NCBI GenBank assembly: GCA_022360095.1
Contig: JAKSDK010000312.1
Span: 150,009 to 214,008 of the forward strand
Length of the DNA stretch: 64,000 nt
Reading direction: 5' to 3'
Source: Phycisphaerales bacterium
Lineage (GTDB): Bacteria; Planctomycetota; Phycisphaerae; UBA1845; UTPLA1
The notes beneath the pieces are model-generated. The model did no database searches and was not told the origin of the DNA. It saw nothing but the letters and a program-made list of their open reading frames with translations. A program made the position numbers and the translations under genes. Positions 53,632 to 62,609 of the stretch are shown piece after piece; position 1 is the stretch's first letter; each line of letters begins with the position of its first letter.

Positions 53632-55017
53632 ATGGACGAGACTCAAGCCGATTCGCTTGAAGACAATCTCACTACAACATCGGTGCTCTCCGATGCGCCG
53701 TCATTTCGTCATGTTCTCGCAGCGCCCTGGATGATCATGCGGCCTCAGCGGGCCGCCGTTCAGATGACCGACGGCACGCGTTGGGCTTTTTGGCTCAGCT
53801 TTGTCGCCGGCATTCTGGTTCTCGCCTTGCTTGTTGTCGTCTTGGTCATGTGGGATGAGACCGTCGGCTACTCCTGGTCTGAACAGTATTCGCGTCAGCA
53901 TTTCCAACGAAGTTTCGGTGCAGTCTGGCAAGACTGGCATGCCGATGGGTATTTCGGGCATGCAGAACAGCTTTTTTTACTGGTCGGCATTTTGACGCCG
54001 ATCGCCACGGCAGTTGGCGCCTGGCTCTTCCTGCCCAATGTTCATCGAGGCGGACGAGGGTGGCAGTCGTACAAACGTGTATACCGTGCCGTTGCTTCCG
54101 GGGTCGGTTTGCTGATTACGTTCACTTTCATCATCGGCGCGCCGATGGTCGTCGCGATCAATATTGAGGAACGGGGGGATTATGTCGAACCCACGCTAGT
54201 CATGTTATTCGTGATTTTCTGTCTCGGGTGTGCGTGTGTCCTGGTGTATTGGTTGATTCAGGCCACTCATGCAGTTGCCGGGGCGGACGTGCCGATCGAG
54301 TTGCCGCCTCGCTGTGAGGGCTGTGGCTATGACCTGACTCACCGACCCAGTGACGAACGGTGTCCGGAATGCGGGCTGGATACTTCGCAATCTCTGGAAC
54401 CCGATCTTTGCCGTCCGGGTTGCAAATGGCAGGCCTGCGAGGATTTTGTGTCCTGGTTATCGACGACGATTGCGGTGATTGTTTCCCCGACTCGATTTTT
54501 CCGCGCTTTGAAACTCCGTGTTTTGACGCAGCCTGCGGATCGGTTTGCTCAATGGAACTACCTGGCGATCGGCGTATACACCGTATGCGTTTGCTTCGTG
54601 ATTTTCCTCATCATGTTTGCGCGGTTTGGCGATTCGCCGGATTCCGTCGTTTGCTTTCTGCCGGCCGTTTTCTTTTTCCTGGTGCCATTGATTTGCTGGA
54701 CCGTGCATCGAATTGTGGGGGCGACCGTGACGTCCTGGTTTATTGTCCGGCAGCTGTTGCCCGACGGGCGCTGGGCGAAGACCGTGATGGCCTATGAAAC
54801 GGCGTACCTTTGGGTGTTTTGTGTTTACACCAGCCTTTTGTTCCTTAGCTTCGTTCTGTTTGAAGATTGGATGTCCACAATCGCTCGGGTTTGGTCCTAC
54901 AGGGGGTTGATGCCGATTGAGCTGATCGTATTACCCGTTAGCAACATGCTGCTGGGGCTGCTCTGGTTCTGGCGGTATGGCATCGCCTACCGGAACATCC
55001 GATGGAGCAACTATTGA
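53632..55017 (+). CDS. Multi-pass membrane protein with a cytoplasmic zinc ribbon
   Basis: A 461-residue membrane protein with about seven hydrophobic helices, four before and several after a central soluble loop. The loop carries CEGCGYDLTHRPSDERCPECG (near residue 223), a four-Cys zinc ribbon that recurs in Planctomycetota membrane proteins. The helix pattern of the second half resembles YIP1-type domains. Function is unknown. Start could be ATG 53632 or in-frame GTG 53626 or TTG 53629; none has a clear ribosome site. It converges with the DUF952 gene, overlapping by 7 bases. Confidence 0.75.
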   Translation: MDETQADSLEDNLTTTSVLSDAPSFRHVLAAPWMIMRPQRAAVQMTDGTRWAFWLSFVAGILVLALLVVVLVMWDETVGYSWSEQYSRQHFQRSFGAVWQDWHADGYFGHAEQLFLLVGILTPIATAVGAWLFLPNVHRGGRGWQSYKRVYRAVASGVGLLITFTFIIGAPMVVAINIEERGDYVEPTLVMLFVIFCLGCACVLVYWLIQATHAVAGADVPIELPPRCEGCGYDLTHRPSDERCPECGLDTSQSLEPDLCRPGCKWQACEDFVSWLSTTIAVIVSPTRFFRALKLRVLTQPADRFAQWNYLAIGVYTVCVCFVIFLIMFARFGDSPDSVVCFLPAVFFFLVPLICWTVHRIVGATVTSWFIVRQLLPDGRWAKTVMAYETAYLWVFCVYTSLLFLSFVLFEDWMSTIARVWSYRGLMPIELIVLPVSNMLLGLLWFWRYGIAYRNIRWSNY

Positions 55018-55382
55018 AAGAACTCTCCCAGTTGAGGGGGCGTCGAGAACAAGCCGTCCTGGTCCGGCTCGAACGCGATCGTCCGTTCGACGGCTTCCAG
55101 GTTCAATGGACCGTAAATGTGTGGAAATCGTTCATGATTCTCGGCAGGCTCGTAGCGAATCTCTGCCGTCACTCTTCCAGGATCGATGCACAGGAGCAGA
55201 AGATCAGTACGGCCCGGATAGAACCGATTGGCCGTCTTGGCGATTTGGTCTCGCGTGGAACAATGGATGAAGCCTTCGGTATCGAGCGTGTCGCCTCGAT
55301 AATCGGTTCCGATTCGCGCCCGTTCCCAATCGTCGCGGGAGATGATGTGTAGGATAGGTTCGTTAGAAGGTTGTTTTTGCAT
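55011..55382 (-). CDS. DUF952 family protein
   Basis: ATG 55382 with GAGGA upstream gives 123 residues; the frame is open to 55472 but that end overlaps the rRNA methyltransferase start. The DUF952 landmarks are visible: ILHIISRDDWERA, TEGFIHCSTRDQIAKTANRFYPGRTDLLLLCID, and RFPHIYGPLNLEAVE. The family has no assigned enzyme activity; its fold is related to ADP-ribosyltransferase-like proteins by prediction. It starts 77 bases from the divergent methyltransferase gene. Confidence 0.9.
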   Translation of the reverse strand: MQKQPSNEPILHIISRDDWERARIGTDYRGDTLDTEGFIHCSTRDQIAKTANRFYPGRTDLLLLCIDPGRVTAEIRYEPAENHERFPHIYGPLNLEAVERTIAFEPDQDGLFSTPPQLGEFFQ

Positions 55383-55458
55383 GGGTTCCTCGGTTTCTGT
55401 AGGGATCGCTACCTCGACAGACTCCCGGGCTATGGGAATTCGGATAATATGAAACCTT

Positions 55459-56277
55459 ATGAGCGAAGTCATTACCAGCCCTCAAAATCCACGTCTCAAA
55501 GCGGCCGCCAGGCTTCGGGACCGCCGAGGTCGTAAGCAAACCGGTCGGATCATCATCGATGGACGACGTGAAGTAGCCCAGGCTTTGAACGCGGGAGTGA
55601 AGGTCGAAGAAGTATTCTTCTGTCAGCCGCTGTCGAATTCGGACGGCTCCAGGGACGTGATGCAACTTGCTGAGGGTGGTCGCGTTCCGATTTTTGAGGT
55701 AGGCGAGGCCGCCTTCAACAAAATCGGATACGGGCAGAGAACCGGAGGAGTGGTTGCGGTTGCTCAACGGCCGTGCCGTGCATTGCAAGATATCCGTCTT
55801 GACGATACGCCGTTCGTGGCGGTCATCGAACATGTCGAAAAGCCGGGCAATCTGGGGGCGGTGTTTCGTAGTGCCGATGCCGCCGGCGTGGACGCGGTCA
55901 TCGTCGTTGATCCCGCGACGGATATTTACGGACCGAACGTCCTCCGTGCAAGCCTCGGCACGGCCTTTTGCCTGGCTGTGGCCGAATCGACGGTGGATGA
56001 GGCCATCGAATGGATGAAGCGGAACGGTTTCCAAATCGTTGCGGCCATCCCGGATTCAAAAGCGGCCTACACGGATGTAAATTATCGGCTGTCGACCGCT
56101 GTCGTATTCGGTTCCGAGGCGGGGGGGTTGACGGATTCCTGGAATCAGGATGAGATCGTCTGCGCGAGCGTGCCGATGCAAGGGCGTGTGGACAGCCTGA
56201 ACGTCTCTTCAACAGCAGCGCTGTTCTTTTATGAGGCGTTGCGTCAGCGGAGGGAATGCCGTCACGATCCGCTATAA
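55459..56277 (+). CDS. TrmH/SpoU-family RNA 2'-O-methyltransferase
   Basis: Methylates ribose 2'-OH in rRNA or tRNA. The 272-residue protein has an N-terminal substrate-binding domain (ITSPQNPRLKAAARLRDRRGRKQTGRIIIDGRREVAQAL) and a SPOUT knotted methyltransferase domain with motif 1 IEHVEKPGNLGAVFRSADAAG, motif 2 VVFGSEAGGL and motif 3 VPMQGRVDSLNVSSTAALFFYEAL. All three are complete, so AdoMet binding is expected. The target nucleotide (for example 23S G2251, U2552 or a tRNA) cannot be read from it. It is the first gene of a group with hsp20 51 bases downstream. Confidence 0.93.
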   Translation: MSEVITSPQNPRLKAAARLRDRRGRKQTGRIIIDGRREVAQALNAGVKVEEVFFCQPLSNSDGSRDVMQLAEGGRVPIFEVGEAAFNKIGYGQRTGGVVAVAQRPCRALQDIRLDDTPFVAVIEHVEKPGNLGAVFRSADAAGVDAVIVVDPATDIYGPNVLRASLGTAFCLAVAESTVDEAIEWMKRNGFQIVAAIPDSKAAYTDVNYRLSTAVVFGSEAGGLTDSWNQDEIVCASVPMQGRVDSLNVSSTAALFFYEALRQRRECRHDPL

Positions 56278-56329
56278 TTGAAGAGTGACTCGTATTTCTG
56301 GCTCTCATTCACAACCGGGAGGCTTCACC

Positions 56330-56788
56330 ATGCCGAATATTCCCTTTCCTTCAGACATTCCGTTTTCGTTGCAAGAGGTTCGCGATGAGTTTGACCGACT
56401 CCTCGACCGTGTATGGCACGGTGGATTAACGACGGCGCCGTTGGACGGTCAAGATTGGGCGCCACGTTTGGACGTGTATGAGTATCCCGACAGCTTTGAG
56501 GTCCGAGTGGAGGTTTCCGGCGTGAGCGCGGACGATGTCGAGGTTTCGATTCTCGAAAACGTGCTGACCATTAAGGGGACCAAACCCAAACCGGAAGATC
56601 CGGCCGATGGCGTTCGGCGCCTGCGCTCGGAGTGCCGGTACGGCAGCTTCTGTCGAACATACGAATTTTCCGCTCCGGTTCAGGACAACGCCGTAACGGC
56701 GACATCGAGAAACGGCGTGCTCGATATCAAGATCCCGAAAACTCAGGAATCGAAGGGCCGAACCGTTAAGGTGGAATCCGCGGACTGA
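56330..56788 (+). CDS. Hsp20/alpha-crystallin small heat-shock protein
   Basis: ATG 56330 has GGGAGG 8 bases upstream. The 152-residue chaperone binds unfolding proteins without ATP. Its alpha-crystallin domain runs from about residue 45 (PRLDVYEYPDSFEVRVEVSGVSADDVEVSILENVLTIKG) to the conserved end NGVLDIKIPKT (AxxxNGVL-like motif). The N-terminal arm is short; the C-terminus lacks a clear IxI motif. No heat-shock inverted repeat (CIRCE) or other element is obvious upstream. A dispersed repeat starts 4 bases after its stop. Confidence 0.93.
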   Translation: MPNIPFPSDIPFSLQEVRDEFDRLLDRVWHGGLTTAPLDGQDWAPRLDVYEYPDSFEVRVEVSGVSADDVEVSILENVLTIKGTKPKPEDPADGVRRLRSECRYGSFCRTYEFSAPVQDNAVTATSRNGVLDIKIPKTQESKGRTVKVESAD

Positions 56789-56791
56789 TGA

Positions 56792-56882
56792 GTAGGGCGG
56801 GCTCTGCCCGCCATGATGAGCGCCTGCACATCGAAATGGCGCACAATATCGTCAACGGCAGCGGGTGGAACCCGCACTACAA
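56792..56882 (+). repeat. Dispersed REP/MITE-like element, copy 2
   Basis: About 91 bases from TAGGGCGGGCTCTGCCCGCC to GGTGGAACCCGCACTAC. It aligns with copy 1 (37361-37450, opposite strand) over its whole length, with imperfect terminal inverted repeats. It lies between hsp20 and the acylphosphatase gene. Confidence 0.75.
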
Positions 56883-56909
56883 CCGGAAGGAATGGGCTCT
56901 GTTCTGGCC

Positions 56910-57203
56910 ATGAGTCAGCTTTCTTCAACCACGATCCGTCGCCGCGTCCTGTTTTCAGGCCGAGTCCAGGGTGTTGGATTTCGTTATACGACCTATCATT
57001 TGGCAGAGAGTTATCAAGTGACCGGTTACGTCAAGAATCTTCAGGACGGACGTGTCGAGGCTGTGCTCGAAGGCGAACGGGCGGAGGTCGAGAAGTTCTT
57101 CCAGGCCATTGGTCAGGAGATGCGATCAAACATCGATGACGCGACCCATCAGGACTCCCCGGCGACCGGTGAACACGACAGATTCGAGATTCGTTATCAC
57201 TGA
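56910..57203 (+). CDS. acyP: Acylphosphatase
   Basis: A 97-residue enzyme that hydrolyses acyl phosphates. The signature [16 protein letters not shown] carries the catalytic Arg, and [15 protein letters not shown] carries the catalytic Asn, both intact. ATG 56910 is chosen to give the normal family length; the frame is open to 56865. A short C-terminal extension (about 15 residues) follows the domain. The stop overlaps the convergent glycosyltransferase gene by 7 bases. Confidence 0.95.
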   Translation: MSQLSSTTIRRRVLFSGRVQGVGFRYTTYHLAESYQVTGYVKNLQDGRVEAVLEGERAEVEKFFQAIGQEMRSNIDDATHQDSPATGEHDRFEIRYH

Positions 57204-58855
57204 TCCTGCGGCCTTTCGCTGAGGGCTTCGGCGCGACCGATCCATATTCGAACTCGCCGGCCTCGAACGTAATTGACTCCTTCGACGATACGGCCGCTGG
57301 ATTTGACCAACCTCAGAACGGACTGAAGTTCCGCGAGTTTGGGCTCCCGGGTAATCAGGATAAAGGAACGCCCGTGCCAGTCCGTCAGGTCCGGACGCAG
57401 CGCGCCGGCCGGACGTTCAAGATAATAGAACATGCTTGGCTCCTTGAAGCCGTACGCGAAAATCCTGTCATCCGCGCGCGAGATTTTGTTTGCCTGCTCG
57501 GCGACGAGACGACTCAGGCGATATGGTTCAGCCTGAGGGACCGCAACCCAGCCCAAAACTTGGTAAAAGGCCGTCATCCCGATCGTGACAACAACGCAGC
57601 GGCTTTTCCAATCGGGTCTTCCGCGAGGCCAAACGGCGGTGACGGCGGTCAACAGTAGGACAGCGCCCAAAGCCAGGAGCCCGAATACGGCAAACTCGTC
57701 TCTAAGTAGGGCGGCCATGGCAATTGTGAAGGCATTTCCCAGCAGAAGCCCCACGACCCAGACAACTCGAGCCAATCGGTCGAGCCGCAGCACGGCCGAT
57801 CGTAATTCAGTCACCCGGGCAATCTCGCGGCCCGCCAGCATCGCCATCGGCGGCATTAATGGAAGGACATAGTGCGGAAGTTTCGTCTGGATCAGTTCGA
57901 AAAGGACCCATGGCGCGATCAACCAGACCAGCAATTGACGCGTGGTCGCATCCTCTCTTCGGTTTTTCCACGCGCTCGCGACGACGCTGGGAACAAGCGC
58001 CGCCCATGGCCAGAGCACAACCAGCCCGAGAGCCAGGTAGGTGCCAGGCGGCCCCCAATGCCCCTCCGCCGGTTCTTTGACGCGGCTGACGGAGTGCAGC
58101 AGGATAAACTGCGAGTAAAACTCGTCCCAGTCTCGGTATGCGACCGCGGCGAACCAGGGCAGCCCCACGACGAGCGCCAGATACCATCCTCGTCCAGGCC
58201 AGATATGGCGAAACCGTTGGAGCAAGGTTGCCCCTGTCGGCGGCTCCGTCCAGAGAAACGCCAGCGTCACCGGAATGATCACGACAAAGATAGCAGGGCC
58301 CTTGGCAAGGATCGCGAATCCGAACGCCGCCCAGAAGCCGTACCCGGCGCCTCGCGGTCGACGATTCAATTGTGCCATCCAGCACAACATCGCGACGGCG
58401 GTCCCCAGGAGAAGGTATGGCTCCGAAAGAAACAGCTTTCCGGCCAGGTTCGGACCGAGGCACGTCCCTGCGAGGATGGCCGTCCAGTATCCGGTACGCC
58501 GCCCGGACCAGCGCGCCGCCGCCGTAGCGACGATCGTCCAGGCCGTGATGGACACGAGGACGCCGGGCAGCCGAAGCGAGAATTCGCTCCATCCGAACGC
58601 GCTGACCGATACCGCCGAACACCAGTAGAGAAGGGGGGTCTTATGATATCGGGACTCACCGAGATAGCGCGGGATGACCCAGTCGTTCGTTTCGAGCATC
58701 TCACGGACTGTTTGCCCGTGCCATCCTTCATCACGGTCGAACAGGCTGACACCGATCGTTCCGGGTAGAAAGACCAGCGCGAGAAAAGCAGCAATCAACA
58801 GTTGATCAAGCGGCCGAAGCCTGTCGGCTGCCGAACGGTCCGGATCGATCACCAT
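57197..58855 (-). CDS. GT39/GT83-like (ArnT/PMT-type) membrane glycosyltransferase
   Basis: A 552-residue inner-membrane protein with about twelve hydrophobic helices. The first periplasmic loop carries the GT-C catalytic acidic motif in [21 protein letters not shown], followed by [19 protein letters not shown], the hallmark of ArnT/PMT enzymes. These use polyprenyl-phosphate sugars as donors and glycosylate lipids or proteins on the outer face. The gene is last in the SDR-nucleotidyltransferase-GT2 cluster; GT2 upstream (9 bases apart) could make its donor. The acceptor cannot be inferred. Confidence 0.9.
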   Translation of the reverse strand: MVIDPDRSAADRLRPLDQLLIAAFLALVFLPGTIGVSLFDRDEGWHGQTVREMLETNDWVIPRYLGESRYHKTPLLYWCSAVSVSAFGWSEFSLRLPGVLVSITAWTIVATAAARWSGRRTGYWTAILAGTCLGPNLAGKLFLSEPYLLLGTAVAMLCWMAQLNRRPRGAGYGFWAAFGFAILAKGPAIFVVIIPVTLAFLWTEPPTGATLLQRFRHIWPGRGWYLALVVGLPWFAAVAYRDWDEFYSQFILLHSVSRVKEPAEGHWGPPGTYLALGLVVLWPWAALVPSVVASAWKNRREDATTRQLLVWLIAPWVLFELIQTKLPHYVLPLMPPMAMLAGREIARVTELRSAVLRLDRLARVVWVVGLLLGNAFTIAMAALLRDEFAVFGLLALGAVLLLTAVTAVWPRGRPDWKSRCVVVTIGMTAFYQVLGWVAVPQAEPYRLSRLVAEQANKISRADDRIFAYGFKEPSMFYYLERPAGALRPDLTDWHGRSFILITREPKLAELQSVLRLVKSSGRIVEGVNYVRGRRVRIWIGRAEALSERPQDQ

Positions 58856-58864
58856 CGTCGCATT

Positions 58865-59557
58865 CTAAGGTCGCCAACTGCCCCGGTGAAGCCGAAAGCA
58901 CGTTTGCAATGCGTGCCCAACGACGTTCCACCGCAGCGACGATCCGGTATGACGGTAAACGATCGGGATCTCAACGATCTTCAAACCATGCCGATACACG
59001 AATGTGAGAGATTCGAGATGAAAGTCGAACGAGCGGCTTCTCAGACTGCTTCGCAAGAGTAGATCCACCGCAACGCGTGAGAACATGCGATAGCCTGATG
59101 TGCAGTCGCTCAGCCCCGCGCCTCCCCATGGCACGAAACGCTGGTTCATCGTCAGGTTCAGAAGCCGGTTGCCGCTCCAGCTCAGGGCGCGTCGATACCG
59201 GGGGACATCGATCTTCCGTTGTCGGCAGCCGATGACCAGGTCGGCGTCGCTGCGTTCCTGAAACGCCGGGATGGCGTTGGGATCGTGGCTCATTCCTGCA
59301 TCCATCGTGATACAAAAGTCGTATCCCTGTTCGTACCCGTAACGCATGCCGTCGAGCGTCGTCTGCGGAATGTGTGTATTGCGCTTATGGCGGATGCAGT
59401 GGACGTCCGGAATGCTTGACACGATGTCCGCGGTCTCATCCCGACTGGCGTCATCCACGACGCAGACGTCGGCATACTGCTGGGCCGACCGCGCCACTTC
59501 CTCGATGGTTGCGGCTTCGTTGTACGCCGGGATCACGACCAAGTATCGATATGCCAT
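58865..59557 (-). CDS. GT2 family glycosyltransferase, polyprenyl-phosphate sugar synthase-like
   Basis: A 230-residue GT-A enzyme: VVIPAYNEAATIEEV at the N-terminus (nucleotide-sugar donor), VVDDASRDETADI (first acidic motif), CITMDAGMSHDPNAIP (DxD-like, metal binding), and DCTSGYRMFSRVA. The short length without C-terminal membrane helices is that of DPM1-type enzymes, which move a sugar from a nucleotide donor to a lipid phosphate at the membrane. The product would feed the ArnT-like enzyme encoded 9 bases downstream. The sugar is unknown. Confidence 0.9.
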   Translation of the reverse strand: MAYRYLVVIPAYNEAATIEEVARSAQQYADVCVVDDASRDETADIVSSIPDVHCIRHKRNTHIPQTTLDGMRYGYEQGYDFCITMDAGMSHDPNAIPAFQERSDADLVIGCRQRKIDVPRYRRALSWSGNRLLNLTMNQRFVPWGGAGLSDCTSGYRMFSRVAVDLLLRSSLRSRSFDFHLESLTFVYRHGLKIVEIPIVYRHTGSSLRWNVVGHALQTCFRLHRGSWRP

Positions 59558-59581
59558 ATCCGCGTTTCGCCTCCGTGCGTC

Positions 59582-60340
59582 TTAATGCTCAATCGTTTGG
59601 GCGGACCATTCGAGTGTCGTTCCGTACGCCTGCTCGGCTTTTTGAATGTCGTCCGGTGTGTTGATGTTGATGTAGCCGCTGCCGATGTCGAACGATTTGA
59701 CAAGGTGCCCGTCGTCGATGGCGCATTGAATCAGATCCGGCAGTTCCTTCTCACCGCGGAGGGGGTTGATCGGTGTCCATTCCATCAGATCAAAGATGTC
59801 CGACCGAAAGATGCAGTTGCCCGTGCCACGCGTGTGGTTCGGTGGTTTTCGGGGCTTTTCAACGAGTCGATAAATCCGATGGCTGGCTTCGTCCTGGATG
59901 ACGGCGTACGTCTTTCGGATTTCTCGTATGTCCGGCTCGTCCACGACGCCGCAGATTGCGAACGTGTTCTCGGCGTGAAACGTCTCGATCATCTCGCGAT
60001 GCCGCGGGTTCTTCAGGATTTCATCTGCCAGAAACAGCATAAAATCCGAATCGCCAATGGCCGACCGGGCGCATTCGATGGCGTGGACCAGGCCTTGGGG
60101 ATCTGGCTGGAACACGTAGCGGATTGGCGTGTCCTGAAAACGATTTCCGAACGAATTGACAATTTCCTCCGCGCGGTATCCGACGACCAGCACGATCTCG
60201 GACACCTGTGCCCGAACCGCGTTCTCCAGGCTATGCTGGACCAGCGGCTTGCCGAGCATTCGTAGCATGCATTTCGGATAACCGTTGCAATGTTCGGTGA
60301 GTCTCTTTCCACCGCCCGCAGCCAGAACCAATGCTTTCAT
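59582..60340 (-). CDS. Sugar-1-phosphate nucleotidyltransferase
   Basis: From ATG 60340 the 252-residue enzyme begins KALVLAAGGGKRL, the nucleotide-binding loop of the NTP-transferase family, followed by YPKCMLRMLGKPLVQHSL, then FMLFLADEIL, where GD is replaced by AD, and VEKPRKPPNHTRGTGNCIFRSDIF. It should make an NDP-sugar from a sugar 1-phosphate and NTP. Residues that would tell UTP, dTTP or CTP apart are not clear. It lies between the SDR and GT2 genes on the same strand, 25 bases before GT2, so the cluster probably makes and uses one sugar. Confidence 0.9.
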   Translation of the reverse strand: MKALVLAAGGGKRLTEHCNGYPKCMLRMLGKPLVQHSLENAVRAQVSEIVLVVGYRAEEIVNSFGNRFQDTPIRYVFQPDPQGLVHAIECARSAIGDSDFMLFLADEILKNPRHREMIETFHAENTFAICGVVDEPDIREIRKTYAVIQDEASHRIYRLVEKPRKPPNHTRGTGNCIFRSDIFDLMEWTPINPLRGEKELPDLIQCAIDDGHLVKSFDIGSGYININTPDDIQKAEQAYGTTLEWSAQTIEH

Positions 60341-60412
60341 GAATCCTATTTCCTTGCTCGCGAGGCTCGTTGGAAAACGCAACGGCGCAGTATAAAGCGC
60401 CTGTGATTGACG

Positions 60413-61441
60413 TCACGTCGAAAACAACGACCGGTTTTCCTTGATCCAACCGATCAGCCGTGGCACGCCCTGGGCGGGCCGCACCTGTGGTTCCCATTTC
60501 AGCTTTGTTTTAGCCTGATGAATGTCGCAAATGAAATATCGCAAATCACCATGACGGTCCGGCGCATACTGGATTTCCGACGGTTTACCCGTGGTCTGAT
60601 CGATCAGCCGAATGCACTCGATGAGCGAAATGGCATGTTCCGGTCCGCCGCCGATGTTATAGATGCCCGGCTCACAATTCTTGAAAAAAGCGTGAAACGC
60701 CGTCGGGACGTCCGTGGCGTAAAGAACGTCGCGCACCTGCTTTCCGGTGCCGTAGATCGTGAGGGGCCATCCCAGGACGTTTCGGATGCTGAAGTTCGCG
60801 ACCCATCCGTGATCCTCGCCGCCGAACTGCTGTGGTCCGTAGAGCCCCGTTAATCGAAAGCTTGCCGCGCGCACCTTGTACGTATCGATGTACGCCTTGA
60901 CATAATGCTCCGCCGCCGCCTTCGACGCGTGCAACGGCGTCAGATTGCCTCGCATGGTCGCCGCATTCTCATCGACCGCCGCCGGCTCACGGACGTAGCG
61001 CGTCTCGGTTTCTTTCAGCTCTTGGTTCAACCAGTTCCCGTAGACGTGGATTGTCGCGCACGTGACCACGGGAATGTTGTGCCGCCGTGCCGCCTCCAGA
61101 ACGTTGACCGTGCCCTGAATATTGGTCGACAGGTCCAGGAGGGGGTCTTCCATGCTGATGGTGACCGCCGGCTGGGCGGCCGTGTGCACCAGAAAGTCGC
61201 AGCCCGAGGACCGATCCAGGAGCTGCTCCAGGTCCCGAATGTCCTCACGCACTCGTTCCACACCCAATTCGCCCAACAGGTTCCAGTTGTAGTCGCGAAC
61301 GGCATCCTCGCGATAGCCTGTCCTTTTCAGCTCGAACTTCGTCATATTGTCGTAGGCCACGACGTCCCAACCTTCGCGCCGAAAATAGTCGCAGGTATGA
61401 GACCCGATGAAACCGCAACCGCCTGTGACCAGAACCTTCAC
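60413..61441 (-). CDS. NAD-dependent sugar epimerase/dehydratase-like SDR with an altered catalytic triad
   Basis: A 342-residue extended SDR. The cofactor loop VLVTGGCGFIGSHTCDYF, the Asp-rich VAYDNMTK turn and HTAAQPAVTISMEDP are typical, and the segment GLYGPQQFGGEDHGWVANF resembles CDP-paratose/tyvelose 2-epimerases. The catalytic Tyr of YxxxK is missing: the sequence reads PLHASKAAAEHY, with Leu at the Tyr position and the Lys kept. TIHVYGN takes the place of the usual Thr/Ser motif. Without the Tyr, classical SDR chemistry is doubtful unless another residue substitutes. It is first in the minus-strand sugar cluster. Confidence 0.85.
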   Translation of the reverse strand: MKVLVTGGCGFIGSHTCDYFRREGWDVVAYDNMTKFELKRTGYREDAVRDYNWNLLGELGVERVREDIRDLEQLLDRSSGCDFLVHTAAQPAVTISMEDPLLDLSTNIQGTVNVLEAARRHNIPVVTCATIHVYGNWLNQELKETETRYVREPAAVDENAATMRGNLTPLHASKAAAEHYVKAYIDTYKVRAASFRLTGLYGPQQFGGEDHGWVANFSIRNVLGWPLTIYGTGKQVRDVLYATDVPTAFHAFFKNCEPGIYNIGGGPEHAISLIECIRLIDQTTGKPSEIQYAPDRHGDLRYFICDIHQAKTKLKWEPQVRPAQGVPRLIGWIKENRSLFST

Positions 61442-61739
61442 TGCTCGTTTCCTTCCTGATTCAGAGAGCCGCGCCCAACTGCGCGATTCGGGCTGCTATT
61501 GTGCAGGCCTTCGACCTTGGAAACAATAGGCGGTCAATTCGGGAAAAGCCATTTCAGGATTGCTCAAATCATAAACACACGTTATGGCCGCTGATTTAGG
61601 CGATTTGGCGTGGAAAGTGTTTAGAATCGGCCATGATCGAATCCCCGCGAATCGCGTGGAACGGACTTGCGGCGCGGGCACTCGGCCATTATATCAGGCC
61701 CGCCGTCGCGGCTTATCCGTCGCCGCTGTTACCGTCAAG
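61442..61739. other. Divergent intergenic region before the PAP2 gene
   Basis: About 300 bases that must hold promoters for the sugar cluster (minus) and the PAP2 gene (plus). The PAP2 frame is open from 61584, so part of this may be coding if an upstream start is used. No repeats or hairpins seen. Confidence 0.4.
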
Positions 61740-62495
61740 ATGGGAGCCCTTGAGGTGAATCACACGCTGACGTCAAGTCGACGGCCGTTTCGTCGCGACC
61801 TGCCCACGTCTCGGCCGATGACTCGTGCTCGCCTGTGGCGTGGTGGGGCGGTCGCGATGTTTTGCATCGCAATCGTCGCAGCAATGACGCGATATGACGT
61901 GTCCATCGTGCGATGGCTCGGACAGTATCCGACTTTGAAGACGCATCCGTTCGCCGACGCGGCCCGTTCGCTGGCTGAGTTCTGGGTGATGTCGGCCGTG
62001 ATCATATTGATCGCACTGTCGGATCGACGGGCAGTCCTTGTGATCTGCCATGTGTTGTTCGCCGCCTACCTCGGTTTCAATCTGGCCCATCTTGGAAAGA
62101 TTTTTATTCATCGGGAACGGCCTTACATTGCGTTGGCTCGTCCTCCGGAAGAGGCTGCGTCACTATTCGCGAGTTGGCGGGGGATCGAGCTGGACGTTCG
62201 TCGAAAAGCCAGTCGCAATTCCTTCCCGTCCGCACATACGACCAACGCCTTCGCCGTCGCGGTGACGCTGGCGTGGTTTTATCCAAGGATGTCCGCGCTC
62301 TTTCTCCTCCTGGCGACTGCCTGCGCCTGTTCGCGAATCGTGCAGCACGCCCATTGGCCGAGCGATTGCATGGCCGGCGTTGTCATCGGCGTGGTAGCAG
62401 CATGGCTTTCGCTGCATGTCCGCGCGCTGACGATGCCACGGCGGTGGTTTCGTCGCAAATCAGGTGGGCAGTCGCCCGTGCGACCCGAGGTTTAG
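61740..62495 (+). CDS. PAP2-family membrane phosphatase
   Basis: From ATG 61740 the product has 251 residues; ATG 61584 and ATG 61818 are also in frame and no ribosome site decides. About six hydrophobic helices surround the three PAP2 motifs: KIFIHRERPY (KxxxxxxRP), FPSAHTTNA (PSxHT, with Ala for Gly) and SRIVQHAHWPSDCMAG (SRxxxxxHxxxD). All catalytic residues are present. It could recycle undecaprenyl diphosphate or act on another lipid phosphate. Its position opposite the lipid-linked sugar cluster supports a polyprenol role. Confidence 0.88.
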   Translation: MGALEVNHTLTSSRRPFRRDLPTSRPMTRARLWRGGAVAMFCIAIVAAMTRYDVSIVRWLGQYPTLKTHPFADAARSLAEFWVMSAVIILIALSDRRAVLVICHVLFAAYLGFNLAHLGKIFIHRERPYIALARPPEEAASLFASWRGIELDVRRKASRNSFPSAHTTNAFAVAVTLAWFYPRMSALFLLLATACACSRIVQHAHWPSDCMAGVVIGVVAAWLSLHVRALTMPRRWFRRKSGGQSPVRPEV

Positions 62496-62609
62496 CACGA
62501 TTCAGACCGCGGATCATGTCTACATTTGGAATTTCCGTTTGATATCGGCGCCGTTGAAGCCAATTATTGGTTAATAGCCCGCCTTACTTAATTACCAAGG
62601 AGATTTACA

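Noticed and set aside
58366..58794. Overlapping frames inside the GT39/83 and GT2 genes on both strands
   Set aside because: Typical mirror frames of a GC-rich genome; the glycosyltransferase motifs fix the coding frame.
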